Shown: piece after piece, positions 45,083 to 56,051 of the stretch
How the letters are laid out: each line of letters begins with the position of its first letter
How positions within the stretch are numbered: position 1 is the stretch's first letter
Assembly: GCA_019973155.2 (NCBI GenBank)
Contig: BPQB01000014.1
Coordinates: forward strand, 310,001-374,000
Direction: 5' to 3'
Source of the DNA: Phanerochaete sordida
Lineage: Eukaryota > Basidiomycota > Agaricomycetes > Polyporales > Phanerochaetaceae
DNA length: 64,000 nucleotides
Position numbers and translations under genes: made by a program
The notes under the pieces: generated by a model
What the model saw: only the letters and a program-made list of their open reading frames with translations
The model's database searches: none
Told to the model about the DNA's origin: nothing

Positions 45083-46487
45083 TTAGCAATCAAGTACACC
45101 GAGTCCGTGCAACTGCGCGAACAGATTTCTGAACGAGGGAAACCCATACGTGAAAGGATCGGTGTCGAGGTTCTGTGCCCAGGGTCGCATGAAGTTCAAA
45201 GCTACGGAGACCCGCTTCAACCCCCGCTCCTGCACTAGCCTCACGAGCGGGTCCTCACACGACCGCAGCTCCGCTTCCATTGAGTTGAGGATGCCCGGAA
45301 GCGAGGCGCGCTCCGCCTTGAAGATGAATTCGTCCTGCGCAGGGACGAACAGGAGCTCGATGTGCTCCACGCGCGATTCGGAGTGCAGCGCTTGTAACAG
45401 ATCGGAGAGGGAGTCGAGCGCGTTCACATTTGGCGCACGCGGGGAAGGCGGGTCCCGCCTGACCCTCACTCCCATTCTAGGCGGCTGCGGTACAGGCCTC
45501 AGGGCGGCGGAGGCGGTCTGGAGCTCGACGGCGATGGTGAGCTGCCGGAGGCCAGGGTAGGCTCGGATTCGGGTAGGGGCTAGACGTAGAGGCGTGAGCT
45601 AGAGTGCAGATCTGTGGGGCGGTGGACGCACTGAGTGGGGAGATACTGAAAAGAAGATGGCGCGGAGGTGCCAGCACTGCGGCCATCATGAAGACGATAT
45701 AGTACGTATCGCCAGGCTGTCCGAGGACGTCCAGCCTCTCAAGCGGTGCAGTAGCGGAGAGTCGTTGCAAGAGGTTCAGAAAGCCGTTGATTGGCGCGAA
45801 GCGCACGACGAGCGATGCAACGTGTGCAGGTGGACGGTCGCTTATAGCCTGGGGCTCCGCTGCGTTGCTCTCTACAGTGAGCCACCCTTCATGGGGGCTG
45901 AGGATGTGAAGCTCGCCAATAGAAGTGAACGAGCAAAGAACATGGTGGAGAGCATTTGATATGCGTCGTTTGTGCATGTCGCTACGCTCCGGATGTGGGT
46001 TGCTGTCCGTGATGACGAGACGCCGGAGGGAAAGCGGTGTGTCGAGCCTCAAGGTTGCGAGCTCTATGGAAGCGACACCATCGAGCTTCAGAGTTTGTAT
46101 GTCGAGGGAGCGCAAGAGGGTGTGGACCTGCTGCTGCTGCTCGGCATCCGGGCGGACGGAGTCCTTGCAGCGCAAAGAGAGCGTTTGCACAGCGTCCCGG
46201 GAACGCTCGAACAGCTCGCTCTTGAGGAAAGTCCGGACGCTGAATTCTTCTTGTCCGCACTCGCTATCCTGTGACTCAACAGTGAGCGAGATGGAGCGGA
46301 AGCGATGGCGAAAGGTTCGATGAGCCCATGACTTGCAGACAAGCGAGCAGGCAAAGATGGACTTCCTGGGGGGTCTCAAAGATGAGTAATCGAGCTTTGG
46401 GAGGTTGTCAAAGATAATGTCGGTTATTTCTACCGGTAAAAGATCAGCCAGCCCATTGTCGGCAAGCTCAGTGACGTTGGAAGACAT
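45083..46487 (-). CDS. F-box domain protein inside the reductase array
   Basis: Exons on the minus strand: 46487..45647 and 45579..45083, 445 aa. I chose MSSNVTELADNG as start; an in-frame ATG at 46532 would add 15 residues. The F-box is at about residues 15-65 (LLPVEITDIIFDNLP, then SLVCKSWAHRTFRHRFRSISL). The 67-bp phase-1 intron (GTATCT to GTCTAG) shifts the frame to YPGLRQLTIAVELQTA and onward to the stop. Without it the ORF ends in a non-conserved Pro-rich tail. It interrupts the run of reductase genes and shares gene layout with the F-box gene at 35.4-36.7 kb. Presumed SCF adaptor. Confidence 0.8.
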
Positions 46488-46892
46488 TTGGTCGTGGTGG
46501 TACTCGGTCAACATATGAAGCGCGCGTTGCATTCGGCGTTGGCTCGGGGATCGTATAGAGCGCTTAGCATCTCTTCCTTCGCCTCCATGTCACCCGCGCC
46601 CAGGCGGACCGCTGGCCTGAACAGCTGTAGAAGGCAAGCAGATCTGTATTGGGTATGCTCTTGCTCAGCCTGGCTTGCGAACCTCGTCGTCGCAATACTG
46701 TCGCGAGTGCGTCTTACTAATACCAGGATCTAGACCCTACTCAAACCCTGCTACGGCAATCCTGTCCCAATGCAACCAGACTAGAGCTCAGCTTCCGACT
46801 CAGGAGCACGACACTGCTCGGTATAGAGAGCGTGTTGGTCATCCATAGCATCTACGTGCGGTTTGTCATCATCATGCGATATGCGTCGCCCT
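46488..46892. other. Intergenic, divergent promoters of F-box gene and reductase copy 3
   Basis: No gene recognised; the two flanking genes diverge from here. Confidence 0.4.
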
Positions 46893-46898
46893 TATATA
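46893..46898 (+). promoter_or_regulatory. TATA box of reductase copy 3
   Basis: TATATA within CTTATATACC, 55 bases before the start codon at 46948. Confidence 0.55.
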
Positions 46899-46947
46899 CC
46901 TTCCGACAGACCGCAGCTTGGGCTGCATTACGTTCTCCAGCCTCGCC

Positions 46948-48192
46948 ATGTCCTCTCAGAAAGCATTGTACCTGCTCGGTGTAAACGACCGCTTTGAGGT
47001 CAGGGTCAAGTCTATACCGGAGCCGGGTCCCGGCGAGGTACTCGTTGAAGTCCACGCGGCGGGGCTCAATCCTGTCGACTGGAAGGTTCGCGCGCAAGGG
47101 ATCATTGTCAAGACATACCCTGCAATCCTTGGTTTGGACGGTGCAGGAGTCGTGAAGCGCCTGGGCGCTGGCGTCACTAATTTCGAAGTCGGTGATAGGA
47201 TGTAAGTGCGGAAGCAAAAATGTGACCGATATGCTAATTTGCCACAGCGCCTTCCACGGGTCCTTCGGCGAACGTGCTGTCTTTCAGCAGTACACTGTCG
47301 CAGATGCCGATGTCGCAGTGAAAGTACGCGCTTCTTTTGATTTATGATGACGTCTGAAGTGTAACATTCGCCACAGATTTCCCAGAACTTGACATTCGAC
47401 GAGGCAGCCACTTTGCCGGTCGCGGTCGAGACCGCAGCCTTCGGTTTGTACAACCGCAAGGGCTCTGGCGGCATTGAGCTCGCTGCGCCTTGGATCGTGG
47501 ACGGACGCGGCAAGTACGCCGGCGAACCGATCCTTGTCGTTGGCGGCGCATCTGCCGTCGGCCAGCAGGGTACGCCTTCCTACCTGCACGACCTCTGATT
47601 CTTCTCCTGACGTCTCAAATAGCCATTCAATTTGCGAAGCTTTCCGGCTTTGGCCCCATCATCACCACCGGCTCCGTTCACAACTCTGCGTTTTTGAAAT
47701 CGTTGGGCGCGACGCATGTCCTCGATCGCAACTCGCCGCTCTCCGAGCTCTCTAGGTCGATCGCGGCGATTACAAGCGCGCCTCTCAAGGTCGCGTACGA
47801 CGCAATATCATCCCCAGAGACGCAGAACGCCGCGTACGCCGCGCTCGCGCCGGGCGGACAGCTCGTGCACGTGCTCTTCGACAAGATCGATGACAGCATA
47901 CGCACACCGGACAAGTACAGCACTCTCGCGCACGGGAACAGCCACGCACCCGAGCAGCGCGAGATTGCGCGGAGTCTGTATGCCAACCTTACAAGGTTGC
48001 TGGAGGCCGGCGATATTAAGGCGAGTGTGGCTCGCTCCCGCGAGTTCGTAACTCAGTGCTGACGGCTCTGCGAAGCCCAACAACGTTCAGGTGCTGCCGG
48101 ACGGGCTCGCCGGCATTCCTGATGGATTGGAGACGCTGAAGCAGGGCGTCAGCGCCGTGAAGCTAGTGGCTCACCCTCAGGAAACTGTGTAG
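46948..48192 (+). CDS. MDR family GroES-like reductase, copy 3
   Basis: Join 46948..47201, 47248..47323, 47377..47569, 47623..48020, 48076..48192, 345 aa. Exon 2 is one codon shorter than in copies 1-2 and exon 4 is three codons longer, as in copy 4. Motifs include [32 protein letters not shown] and SGFGPIITTGSVHN. Intron 4 begins GC (AAG|GCGAGT), while the same intron in the other copies begins GT; the next GT would break the frame. No zinc ligands of the alcohol dehydrogenase type are seen. Expected NAD(P)H reductase with unknown substrate. Copies 3 and 4 look like a neighbouring pair. Confidence 0.87.
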
Positions 48193-48809
48193 GGCAGCTG
48201 CCTGCAATAATATCTGTGCTACCGTTACTTGGGAAGACCGGCACTGAAACGCGCGTAGAGGCCTTTTGCATACATATCGACTCGCATCAGCTCGGTAGCG
48301 AAGCCTGTTTACGATACACGGGAGCGGCAACGTCGCGCCGCGTATGTCCAGGACAGACGCCACACCGTCGTGGGCCTGGCGAAATCCAGCGCCACCACAC
48401 AGGCGCCCACCACCACGTCTCTGGTGTTATTGACCGTGCCTAGGAACTGTGCGACGACATCCATACTCAAATTCAACCTCTGCGCGCTGTGTGCCATTCG
48501 TCGTCTCGTTCTGTTCATGTTTTGTCGACGGCGGCCTCCAATCCCGCTCTATCGTGATACGCAGCTGTCAATAGTGCATTACTAATCCATTCTCCACCCA
48601 TAGTCTCGCGCGACCGCCGCCATGGATGCTTACTAATAAGCTCTCGACCCAGGTACGCCTCCAACCATCTAAATATGGCCCGTACCGATTGGCTGCGACA
48701 TTCGCCAAGTGGGTTCGGTGTCCTGCAATGAGTTTAGTAATCCCGAAGCATGAGCCATTGCTGCTGTCGTCGGCGCGACAGCAGTCAATGCATATTTGTC
48801 GCGGCAATG
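48193..48809. other. Intergenic between reductase copies 3 and 4
   Basis: No gene supported; the end is the promoter of copy 4. Confidence 0.4.
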
Positions 48810-48817
48810 TATATATA
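48810..48817 (+). promoter_or_regulatory. TATA box of reductase copy 4
   Basis: TATATATA, 70 bases before the start codon at 48880. Confidence 0.6.
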
Positions 48818-48879
48818 CAGGCAGAGGTGCGCCTCCGAGTCGCCAGTTCATCCCAAGTCTCAATTTGCTAACCATCATC

Positions 48880-50129
48880 ATGTCCACTCAGAAGGCACTC
48901 TACCTCCTCGAGGCCAAGGGCCGATTCGCTATCAAGGACAAGGCCATTCAAGAGCCAGGCCCCGGCGAGGTGCTCGTCCAGATTCACGCCGCCGGACTCA
49001 ACCCCGCCGACCAGAAGGTCCACGAGCGCGATATCCTCGTCAAGGAATACCCCGCCATTCTTGGCCTGGACGCCGCCGGCATCGTCAAGAAGCTAGGCGC
49101 TGACGTGTCCAACCTCGCTGTCGGCGACAGGGTGTACGTCTGACGGCATATGAGCTGTGCGCGGTGCTGACGATCCCGCAGAGTCTTCCAGGGCTGGTAC
49201 GATGACCGCCGCGGGGCGCTGCAGCAGTACGCCGTCGCGGACGCCGGCCTCGTCGCCAAGGTACGTAGTCCACGGTGCCGACGAGACATGAGCTAGCGTC
49301 TGACCTCCGTCGTTGCAGCTCCCATCTACGCTGACTTTTGACCAAGCCGCCACCTTCCCCGTCCCGCTTGCGACCGCCGCCTTCGGCCTTTACAGCTCCA
49401 AGAAGGCGGGAGGTATCGAGCTCACTGCGCCCTGGGAGGACGGCGGTCGCGGCAAGTACGCCGGCCAGCCAATTCTCGTCATCGGCGGCTCCTCCGCCGT
49501 TGGCCAGTTCGGTACGTCGCGGCCCTGTGCGCTACAGCGTAGCTTCTGACCGCCCCCTCAGCCATCCAGCTCGCGAAGCTCTCCGGGTTCGGGCCCATTA
49601 TCGCGGTGGCCTCCGTGCGCAACACCGCGCACCTCAAGTCGATTGGCGCGACGCACGTCGTCGACCGCGCCGCACCGCTCTCCGCGCTGGGCAGCGCCAT
49701 CGCGGCTGCGACGAGAGCGCCGCTGCTCGTCGCGTACGACGCGGTCGCGACGCCCGAGACGCAGAACGCGGCGTATGCCGCGCTCGCGCCCGGCGGGAAG
49801 CTCGTGCACGTGCAGTTCGCGAAGGTCGACGAGGCCGTGCGCACGCCCGACAAAACGCTCGCGCTCCCGTACGGGAATGTCCTTGCAGAGCAGAACGGCG
49901 ACGATGGGCACGTGCTGTACAAAGCCCTAGAGGTGCTGCTCGCTTCCGGGGAGCTGAAGGTGCGCGGGGTGCTTGCTATATTGGGGTAGGAGCTGACGAG
50001 GGCGCGCAGCCCAACAACGTTGAGGTCCTCCCCAATGGACTGGAGGGCGCCACGGAGGGCTTGAAGAAGCTTGAGCAGGGACTCGTGAGTGCCGCGAAGC
50101 TGGTGGTGCACCCGCAGGACACTGCCTGA
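48880..50129 (+). CDS. MDR family GroES-like reductase, copy 4
   Basis: Join 48880..49133, 49182..49260, 49319..49511, 49562..49959, 50010..50129, 347 aa. Motifs: [27 protein letters not shown] cofactor loop (Phe replaces the second Gln), [14 protein letters not shown], and [17 protein letters not shown]. Exon 4 is 398 nt as in copy 3; exon 5 has one extra codon. All four introns are GT-AG and in the family positions. Substrate unknown; cofactor NAD(P)H by family. The fold is complete, with no broken motif. Confidence 0.88.
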
Positions 50130-50890
50130 GTATCCGGTACACGTTATGGAGACGCATGGAGGCGTTTACCACATTACTTAGTTGTACCCTCACGTTCCCA
50201 AAGAATACAGCCCGGTCGGTACCGACGTTTGGTGCGGATCCGCGCGCGGCACGGTAAATCCTGCGAGATCACCGAAGCGCCTTACATTCTCCATTACTCG
50301 GTAAGTCTCGTCCTGTATGTGGAGTATCGAAGACCGGGCTGCGGGAGATGGAAAGATTTGGAAGCGGGCGGAGGTCGTCGTCGGGAAAAGACCAATATAG
50401 GCGCTTATGAGCCCAGCCTGTTCGAGTTTGGCAGGTGTTATGGATTGTAATCGGGACTGGCTCGGTTTTTTTCCCTTGCCCGTAGGGTGTGATCCTAGAG
50501 TCGGGGCGTCGCCGGAAGTCATCACGATAGTATTTGACAGGTCAGAAACCTTGTGTATGGCTTTTACTGCAAGGTTTGCAAGTACGCACTTGCAACTATG
50601 ATCTATCTACTGATTTTCGGCCTTTCCAAGTACCACTCATCGTAAGTGCGCTTAGTTCTTGAAACGTTGACTGTATGTGGTTTGTCCATGATTACTACGC
50701 ATGCGTGACCTGCTGTCATCTAGCTAAATCTATATTACTTTTCCCTGTGAGGATGCATGCAGCGTTACGACACGCATCTCACGCTCACATATTAACTACC
50801 CAGCGCTGACGTTAACAAACGACGGATGAAAGCTGTGATCTGTTTATCCTGCGACAAATGGCGTGTACATGGTAAATTCGTAAATAAGCT
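50130..50890. other. Intergenic between convergent reductase copies 4 and 5
   Basis: A 111-codon minus-strand frame at 50190-50525 has no family match and no splice or promoter support. Otherwise nothing seen. Confidence 0.35.
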
Positions 50891-52146
50891 CTAGATATTA
50901 TCTTGGGGACGAGCAACAAGTTTAAGCGCGCTCACGCCCGCCTCTAGCTTCTCCAGACCGCCAGGGATACCGGCAAGGCCGTTCGGGAGTACCTCCACAT
51001 GGTTCGGCTACACAGCCCATTCAGCCAGAGATCGGGCAATAAATCACAGAGACACACCTTTATTTCACCGGCGTCGAGCAGGCCCGTGAGGTTCGCGTAC
51101 AGCCTCCTACCGACCGCGCGATTGTTGGGCAATTGCACGCTGCCAAGAACGTGCACAATCGCCTTCTTGGGGGTGATTTTACCCGCGTCGACTGCAGGAT
51201 TAAGAACGACGAGAAGGGTCCCGCCGGGCGCGAGCACGTCGTACGCCGCGTTCTGCGTGTCCGCGTACGAGATCGCGTCGTAGACGACTGTGACGGGCTT
51301 GCTCGTGATGGCCTGCACGGCCTGCGTGAGCTCGGATAGCGGCGCGGCGCGGTCAATGACGTGCGTCGCGCCGAGCGTCTTGAGGAATGCGCTGTTGTGC
51401 AGCGACGCGGTCGTGATAATGGGCGAGAAGCCAGAGAGCTTCGCGAACTGGATGACTGCGCGTTGCGTAAGCTCATCAGATCGGAAGAGGGTCGCGGCCA
51501 TGCGTACCCTGCTGACCGACGGACGACGACCCGCCAATGACGACGATGGGCTCGCCTGCGTACTTGCCGCGGCCACCCGCCTCCCATGGCGCGTCGAGCG
51601 CGACGCCCAGAGGCTTCGGGCTGTAAAGTCCAACCGCGGCGGTGGCGAGCGTGACCGGAATCGTGGACGCTTGTTCGAAGGACAGGTTTTCTGGGATCTG
51701 AGCTCGCAATCAGCATGAGCGGCGCGGACGGGAGGCCGGAGCCAGCACCCCGGGCGACCCACCTTGGCGACAATCTCCGCAGCGACGATCGCGTACTGCT
51801 GGAACGTCGCATGGCGATTGTCGTAGGCACCCTGGAATAGCCTATGCAGAGTTAGCTCAGCAGGCCGCCGCGCGTGTGTCTGCGGGGCGTACACTTTGTC
51901 GCCGACGGAGACATTCGTCACGCCTGCGCCAACCTTCTTGACAACGCCGGAGGCGTCGCTGCCAAAGACGGCGGGGAACTCCTTGAGGAAGCCCTCAATT
52001 CCCTGTATCTTCCAGTCGACGGGGTTGAGAGCGGTCGCGTGGATCTCGACGAGGACCTCGCCAGTCTCGGCCTCTTGTATATCGCGATCTTGGATAAATA
52101 GCTTGCCTTTGATCTTCTCGAGGAAGAGGGCCTTCTGCGTGGTCAT
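50891..52146 (-). CDS. MDR family GroES-like reductase, copy 5
   Basis: Exons on the minus strand: 52146..51893, 51841..51763, 51697..51508, 51455..51058, 51007..50891, 345 aa. First copy on the minus strand. Exon 3 is 190 nt, one codon shorter than in copies 1-4, and exon 4 opens with VIQFAKLSGF in place of AIQF. Both features recur only in copy 8, together with LYSPKP and ARPQDN/ARPQEN near the end. This makes copies 5 and 8 sisters despite lying on opposite strands 11 kb apart. GGSSSVGQQ is the cofactor loop. Expected reductase with unknown substrate. Confidence 0.87.
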
Positions 52147-52236
52147 ATCGGAAGCGCTGAAGTGCTGCGAAAGTCTGCTATAGACGAGGGAGGTGGGTGC
52201 AAATGAGTGTTCTGCCGCACGGAGCCTTGGACGTGG

Positions 52237-52244
52237 TATAAATA
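52237..52244 (-). promoter_or_regulatory. TATA box of reductase copy 5
   Basis: TATTTATA on the minus strand, about 95 bases upstream of the start codon at 52146. Confidence 0.5.
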
Positions 52245-52249
52245 CCCCG

Positions 52250-52848
52250 AGGGCAAATTAGGATGTCGTGCGAAGAACGGGCACAGCGCACCAACAAAAC
52301 GCGCCTGCACACTGCCTAGACTCTGATCATACTATCAGTGGGAAGCTGGGTTTGTAAGCCACTTAGTCAGATGCCAGCCCCTCAGTACACCTTGGTATGA
52401 TAGAACTACCATTCTGGTGAGATGTGAGCGCCTGCGAAGACAATATCAGAGGTTTAGGTCGCCCAATATTGCGTATATGACAATAGGAATGCTCAAGATT
52501 GTGCTCTGAGCTCGCCTTGATGCATGCTCGATGGCGACTTCACCCTGGAAGCGGATGCTTGAAGCTTAAAATGCTTGTCATTTTAGCTCGGCAAATTACG
52601 CCGAATTGGCCCGGATCACTCAAAAATCGTGTCGTGGAGGTGGAGAAGGCGACTTGATCGCCGGTCTTGTTCTGAATATTCAGCACCAGAGCGCACAGCG
52701 GTCTAGGGTTTCTGGGGTCCTCGGCTTGTACTTCATGCACCCAAGAGTACCAGCCCGCACATCGTCCCGTGTGTCAATCTGGTCATGTCCTCATAATACG
52801 CAGTGTTTGATCGATATCTCTGAATTCCTAGTTAGAAACGTAGAGACA
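52250..52848. other. Intergenic between reductase copies 5 and 6
   Basis: No gene or repeat recognised. Confidence 0.4.
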
Positions 52849-54117
52849 TCAAGGAGTCTCCTGGGGCCGCGCCACCAACTTGAGCGCGCTGACGCCCTGC
52901 TTCAGTCTCTGCAAACCATCTGGGATACCTGCAAGCCCGTTCGGCAGCACCTCGAGTCTGGTAGGCTACGAACATCCGGTAAGCGCTCTCCAAAACCTGT
53001 ATCACGCAACCAGCTCACCTTGATATCGCCCGCCTCGACCAGCTGCGCCAGGTGCGCGTAGAACGTCCTGCCGATGTCCTGCATGCCCGGCGCCTGCGGG
53101 TCCGCGAACACACACCCGACGTACTTGTCGCCCGCAGCAAGCTTCGCCGGGTCGATCGCGACGGTGTGCTTCACGAGCAGGAGCCGCCCGCCCGGCGCGA
53201 GCAGGTCGTAGAGCGCGTCCTGCGTCTCGGGCAGGCTGATCGCGTCGTAGCCGTACTGGACGGGCTTGTCCGTGATCGCGCGGACGTGCGCGGCGAGCGG
53301 GAGGCTGCGGTCGATGACGTGCGTCGCGCCGAGGGACTTCAGATATGCTTCGTTGTGCGGCGAGGCGGTGGTGATGATGGGCGAGAAGCCTGACAGCTTC
53401 GCGAACTGGATGGCTAGGACGGAGGTCTGGATCAGGCTTAGATACACGCGAATCTCCAGGGTTTGTGCTCACTGTGTTGCCCGACGTTCGTGGCACCCGC
53501 GATGATGACGATAGGTTCACCGGCATACTTTCCGCGACCTCCTTCCCAAGGAGGAGTGAGTTCGATCCCGCCAAACGGTGTCTGTTTCTTGTGGTAGAGA
53601 CCAAACGCTGCAGTTGCCGCGGTGGACGGAATAGTGGCAGCCTGGTCTAGAGTGATGCTCTGCGGGACCTGGATAATTGTTCAGGGCGCAGGTAAAACGA
53701 CGGACGGTCCGCGTGCTCACCTTCGCGATGTAGTCGACGGACATCACGACGTACTGCTGGTACGTGGTCACAAAGACGGACCCCGCGAAGGTGCCCGAGT
53801 GCATCCTAACGAAGCCCATCAGCGGGCCGCCCCAGCTCGAGCGCAAAACCCACTCACACTCTGTCGCCGACCACAAATCCCGCAACGGCTTCGCCGAGCT
53901 TCGCCACGACGCCCGCGGCGTCGAAGCCGAGGCTCGTCGGCCACTTCGGGACGAACGCGCCCGTGTCCGCGATGACGGCCTCCATCGGGTTCAGCGCCGT
54001 CGCGTGCACCTCGACGAGGACGTGCCCGGGCCCCGGCGCGGGCACGTCGGTCTCGCCGACGACGAACCTGCCGCCTGCGGAGAGCGTGTTCGTGAGGAGG
54101 AGCACCTTCTGGGGCAT
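52849..54117 (-). CDS. MDR family GroES-like reductase, copy 6
   Basis: Exons on the minus strand: 54117..53858, 53805..53721, 53668..53473, 53413..53019, 52965..52849, 350 aa. Start MPQKVLLLTNTL, shared in style with copy 7 ([12 protein letters not shown]). The subgroup of copies 6 and 7 has KKQ-x-PFGGI in exon 3, a GQH cofactor loop ending, Thr at the exon 3-4 junction and PTRLEVLP in exon 5. Copy 6 has ALNPMEAV where others have ALNPxDW, so the usual DW pair is missing. The Rossmann loop reads AGATNVGQH. Substrate unknown; the subgroup may differ in specificity. Confidence 0.87.
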
Positions 54118-54184
54118 GGCTGCGCGCGCGGGTGCGGTGAGGTGCGGTTGTGTGGACGCCTGGGTGCGCTGGGGGCGGGGCTTC

Positions 54185-54190
54185 ATATAT
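54185..54190 (-). promoter_or_regulatory. TATA-like box of reductase copy 6
   Basis: CATATATG context on the minus strand, about 70 bases upstream of the start codon at 54117. Confidence 0.45.
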
Positions 54191-54191
54191 G

Positions 54192-54715
54192 GAGGGATCG
54201 TGGGGCACCGTCAGCGGGGAGCACCTCATCTCGGGCCGCGTACGATATGCGCGATGACTCACGCGCTGCTGGGCACACCCATCGGTGGCCGTACTCTCGA
54301 CCCTCGCATGTAGCACGTAATGGACGCTTTGACGCGTGCTATGGGGTGCGCAGGCAGAAGTGAGCGTAGTACCTTTCCAGTAATGAGAAACGACAAATCT
54401 GCTGATGAAGGAGCCCCTCCTCCCCGCGGCTCCGCAGGAAATGGCTAGTCCGTGTACTGCAAAGTGAGAGGGAAAATGAATGCTTCGATGCTGGTGACGG
54501 TAGACCGTATTCACTATGCGGTCACTGGGAGGAGACCACATATCACTGATTAATGCGTTATGGCGTCGCACAGCTGCCTCAAAACGCGTAGAGAGCGGAC
54601 CGCTGTCTCACCCAGGTGCACAGGAGCATCATGAACGCCGCAGGGGTATCAATGAGAAACATTGCATATCCGAGAACTTGGTTACATGTCCGCGTTTGCA
54701 GTCGTCGACAGATGT
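54192..54715. other. Intergenic between reductase copies 6 and 7
   Basis: No gene seen. Confidence 0.4.
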
Positions 54716-55988
54716 TTAGGCCGTCTCGTGCGGACGCGCCACGAACTTGAGCGCGCTCACGCCCTTCTTGAGCCTCTGCAGCCCCTCGGGGATGCCCTCG
54801 AGCCCGCCGGGCAGCACCTCGAGCCTCGTCGGCTACCCCACCACAATCAGCACCCGCACACTCGTCACAAATCGCAAGACGCACCTTGACCTCGCCCGCC
54901 TCCAGCATCTGCGTCAGGTGCTGATACAGCCCGAGCCCGACCTGGCGGTGCGCGGGCATCTGCACGTCCGCGAAGACGCGCCCGACGTACGTGCCGCGCG
55001 CGGCGAGCGCGGCCGCGTCGAGCGCGACGTCGCGCACCGTGAGGATGTCGCCGCCGGGCGCGACGACGTCGAGCAGCGCCTGCTGCGTCTCGGGGTACCC
55101 GAGCGCGTCGTAGCCGACGTTGATGGGGGCGGGCGTGAGCGCGCGGACGAGCGCGGGGAGCTCGGAGAGCGGCGTGTGCCGGTCGAGGACGTGTGTCGCG
55201 CCGAGGGACTGCAGGTAGGCGGTGTTGCTCGGCGAGGCGGTCACGATGATGGGGGAGAAGCCGGAGAGTTTGGCGAGTTGGATGGCTGAGGGACTACATT
55301 AGGTCGTTGATTGAGAGTCTGGTGGGCGGTGCTTACTGTGCTGGCCGACGCCGGTGGCGCCGCCTATGATGAAGATGGGCTGGCCTGCGTACTTGCCCCG
55401 GCCGCCTTCGAGCCAGGGCGCAGTCAGCCCTATGCCTCCGAACGGCTTCTGCTTCTTGTCGTACAGTCCGAGAGCGGCGGTTGCCAATGTCAGCGGAATG
55501 GTCGCGGCTTGGTCCAAGGTGATGTTCGAGGGCACCTACCACGGCCACGCGTTGAGTACATGCGCGCGCTGAGAATGGAATGTCAGACTCACCTTCGCCA
55601 CGAAGTCCGAATGCATGACAACATACTGTTGGAAAGTCTTGACAGCCGGGTCAGCGAAGGTTCCCGCATGCAGGCTGTAGCAAAGATCAGTCGCTGTTTA
55701 TAGGAAGGGTGCGGGCACAGCATACACTTTGTCACCGACTGCTACGTTCGTGACGCCCTCTCCCACCTTCTTGACGACACCCGCAGCATCGGCGCCGAAG
55801 AGGATGGGCCACTCGGTCACATACAAGCCCATCTCGGCCATGACCCAGTCCAGTGGGTTCAAGGCCACGGCGTGTACTTCGACGAGGACGTCGCCGGGCC
55901 CGGGCTCCGGGACGTCCTTGGCCTCGACGACGAACTTGGCGTCGGGCTCGCTGAGCTTGTTCGTGAGGACGAGGGCCTTGTTCTGCAT
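54716..55988 (-). CDS. MDR family GroES-like reductase, copy 7
   Basis: Exons on the minus strand: 55988..55726, 55674..55593, 55535..55337, 55285..54885, 54832..54716, 353 aa, the longest member. Motifs: [57 protein letters not shown]. It shares the KKQ-x-PFGGI and PTRLEVLP subgroup features with copy 6. Each exon is slightly longer than in other copies but the intron phases are unchanged. Expected NAD(P)H reductase, substrate unknown. Confidence 0.87.
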
Positions 55989-56045
55989 TGTGAGGAAGAT
56001 GAAGGAATACGAATGATGCTTAGACTCACCTCTGCAGTGTTGGCA

Positions 56046-56051
56046 CTTATA
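56046..56051 (-). promoter_or_regulatory. TATA-like box of reductase copy 7
   Basis: TATAAG on the minus strand, about 60 bases upstream of the start codon at 55988. Confidence 0.5.

Noticed and set aside
50190..50525. 111-codon minus-strand frame between reductase copies 4 and 5
   Set aside because: No family, promoter or splice evidence; the length is within chance for this region.
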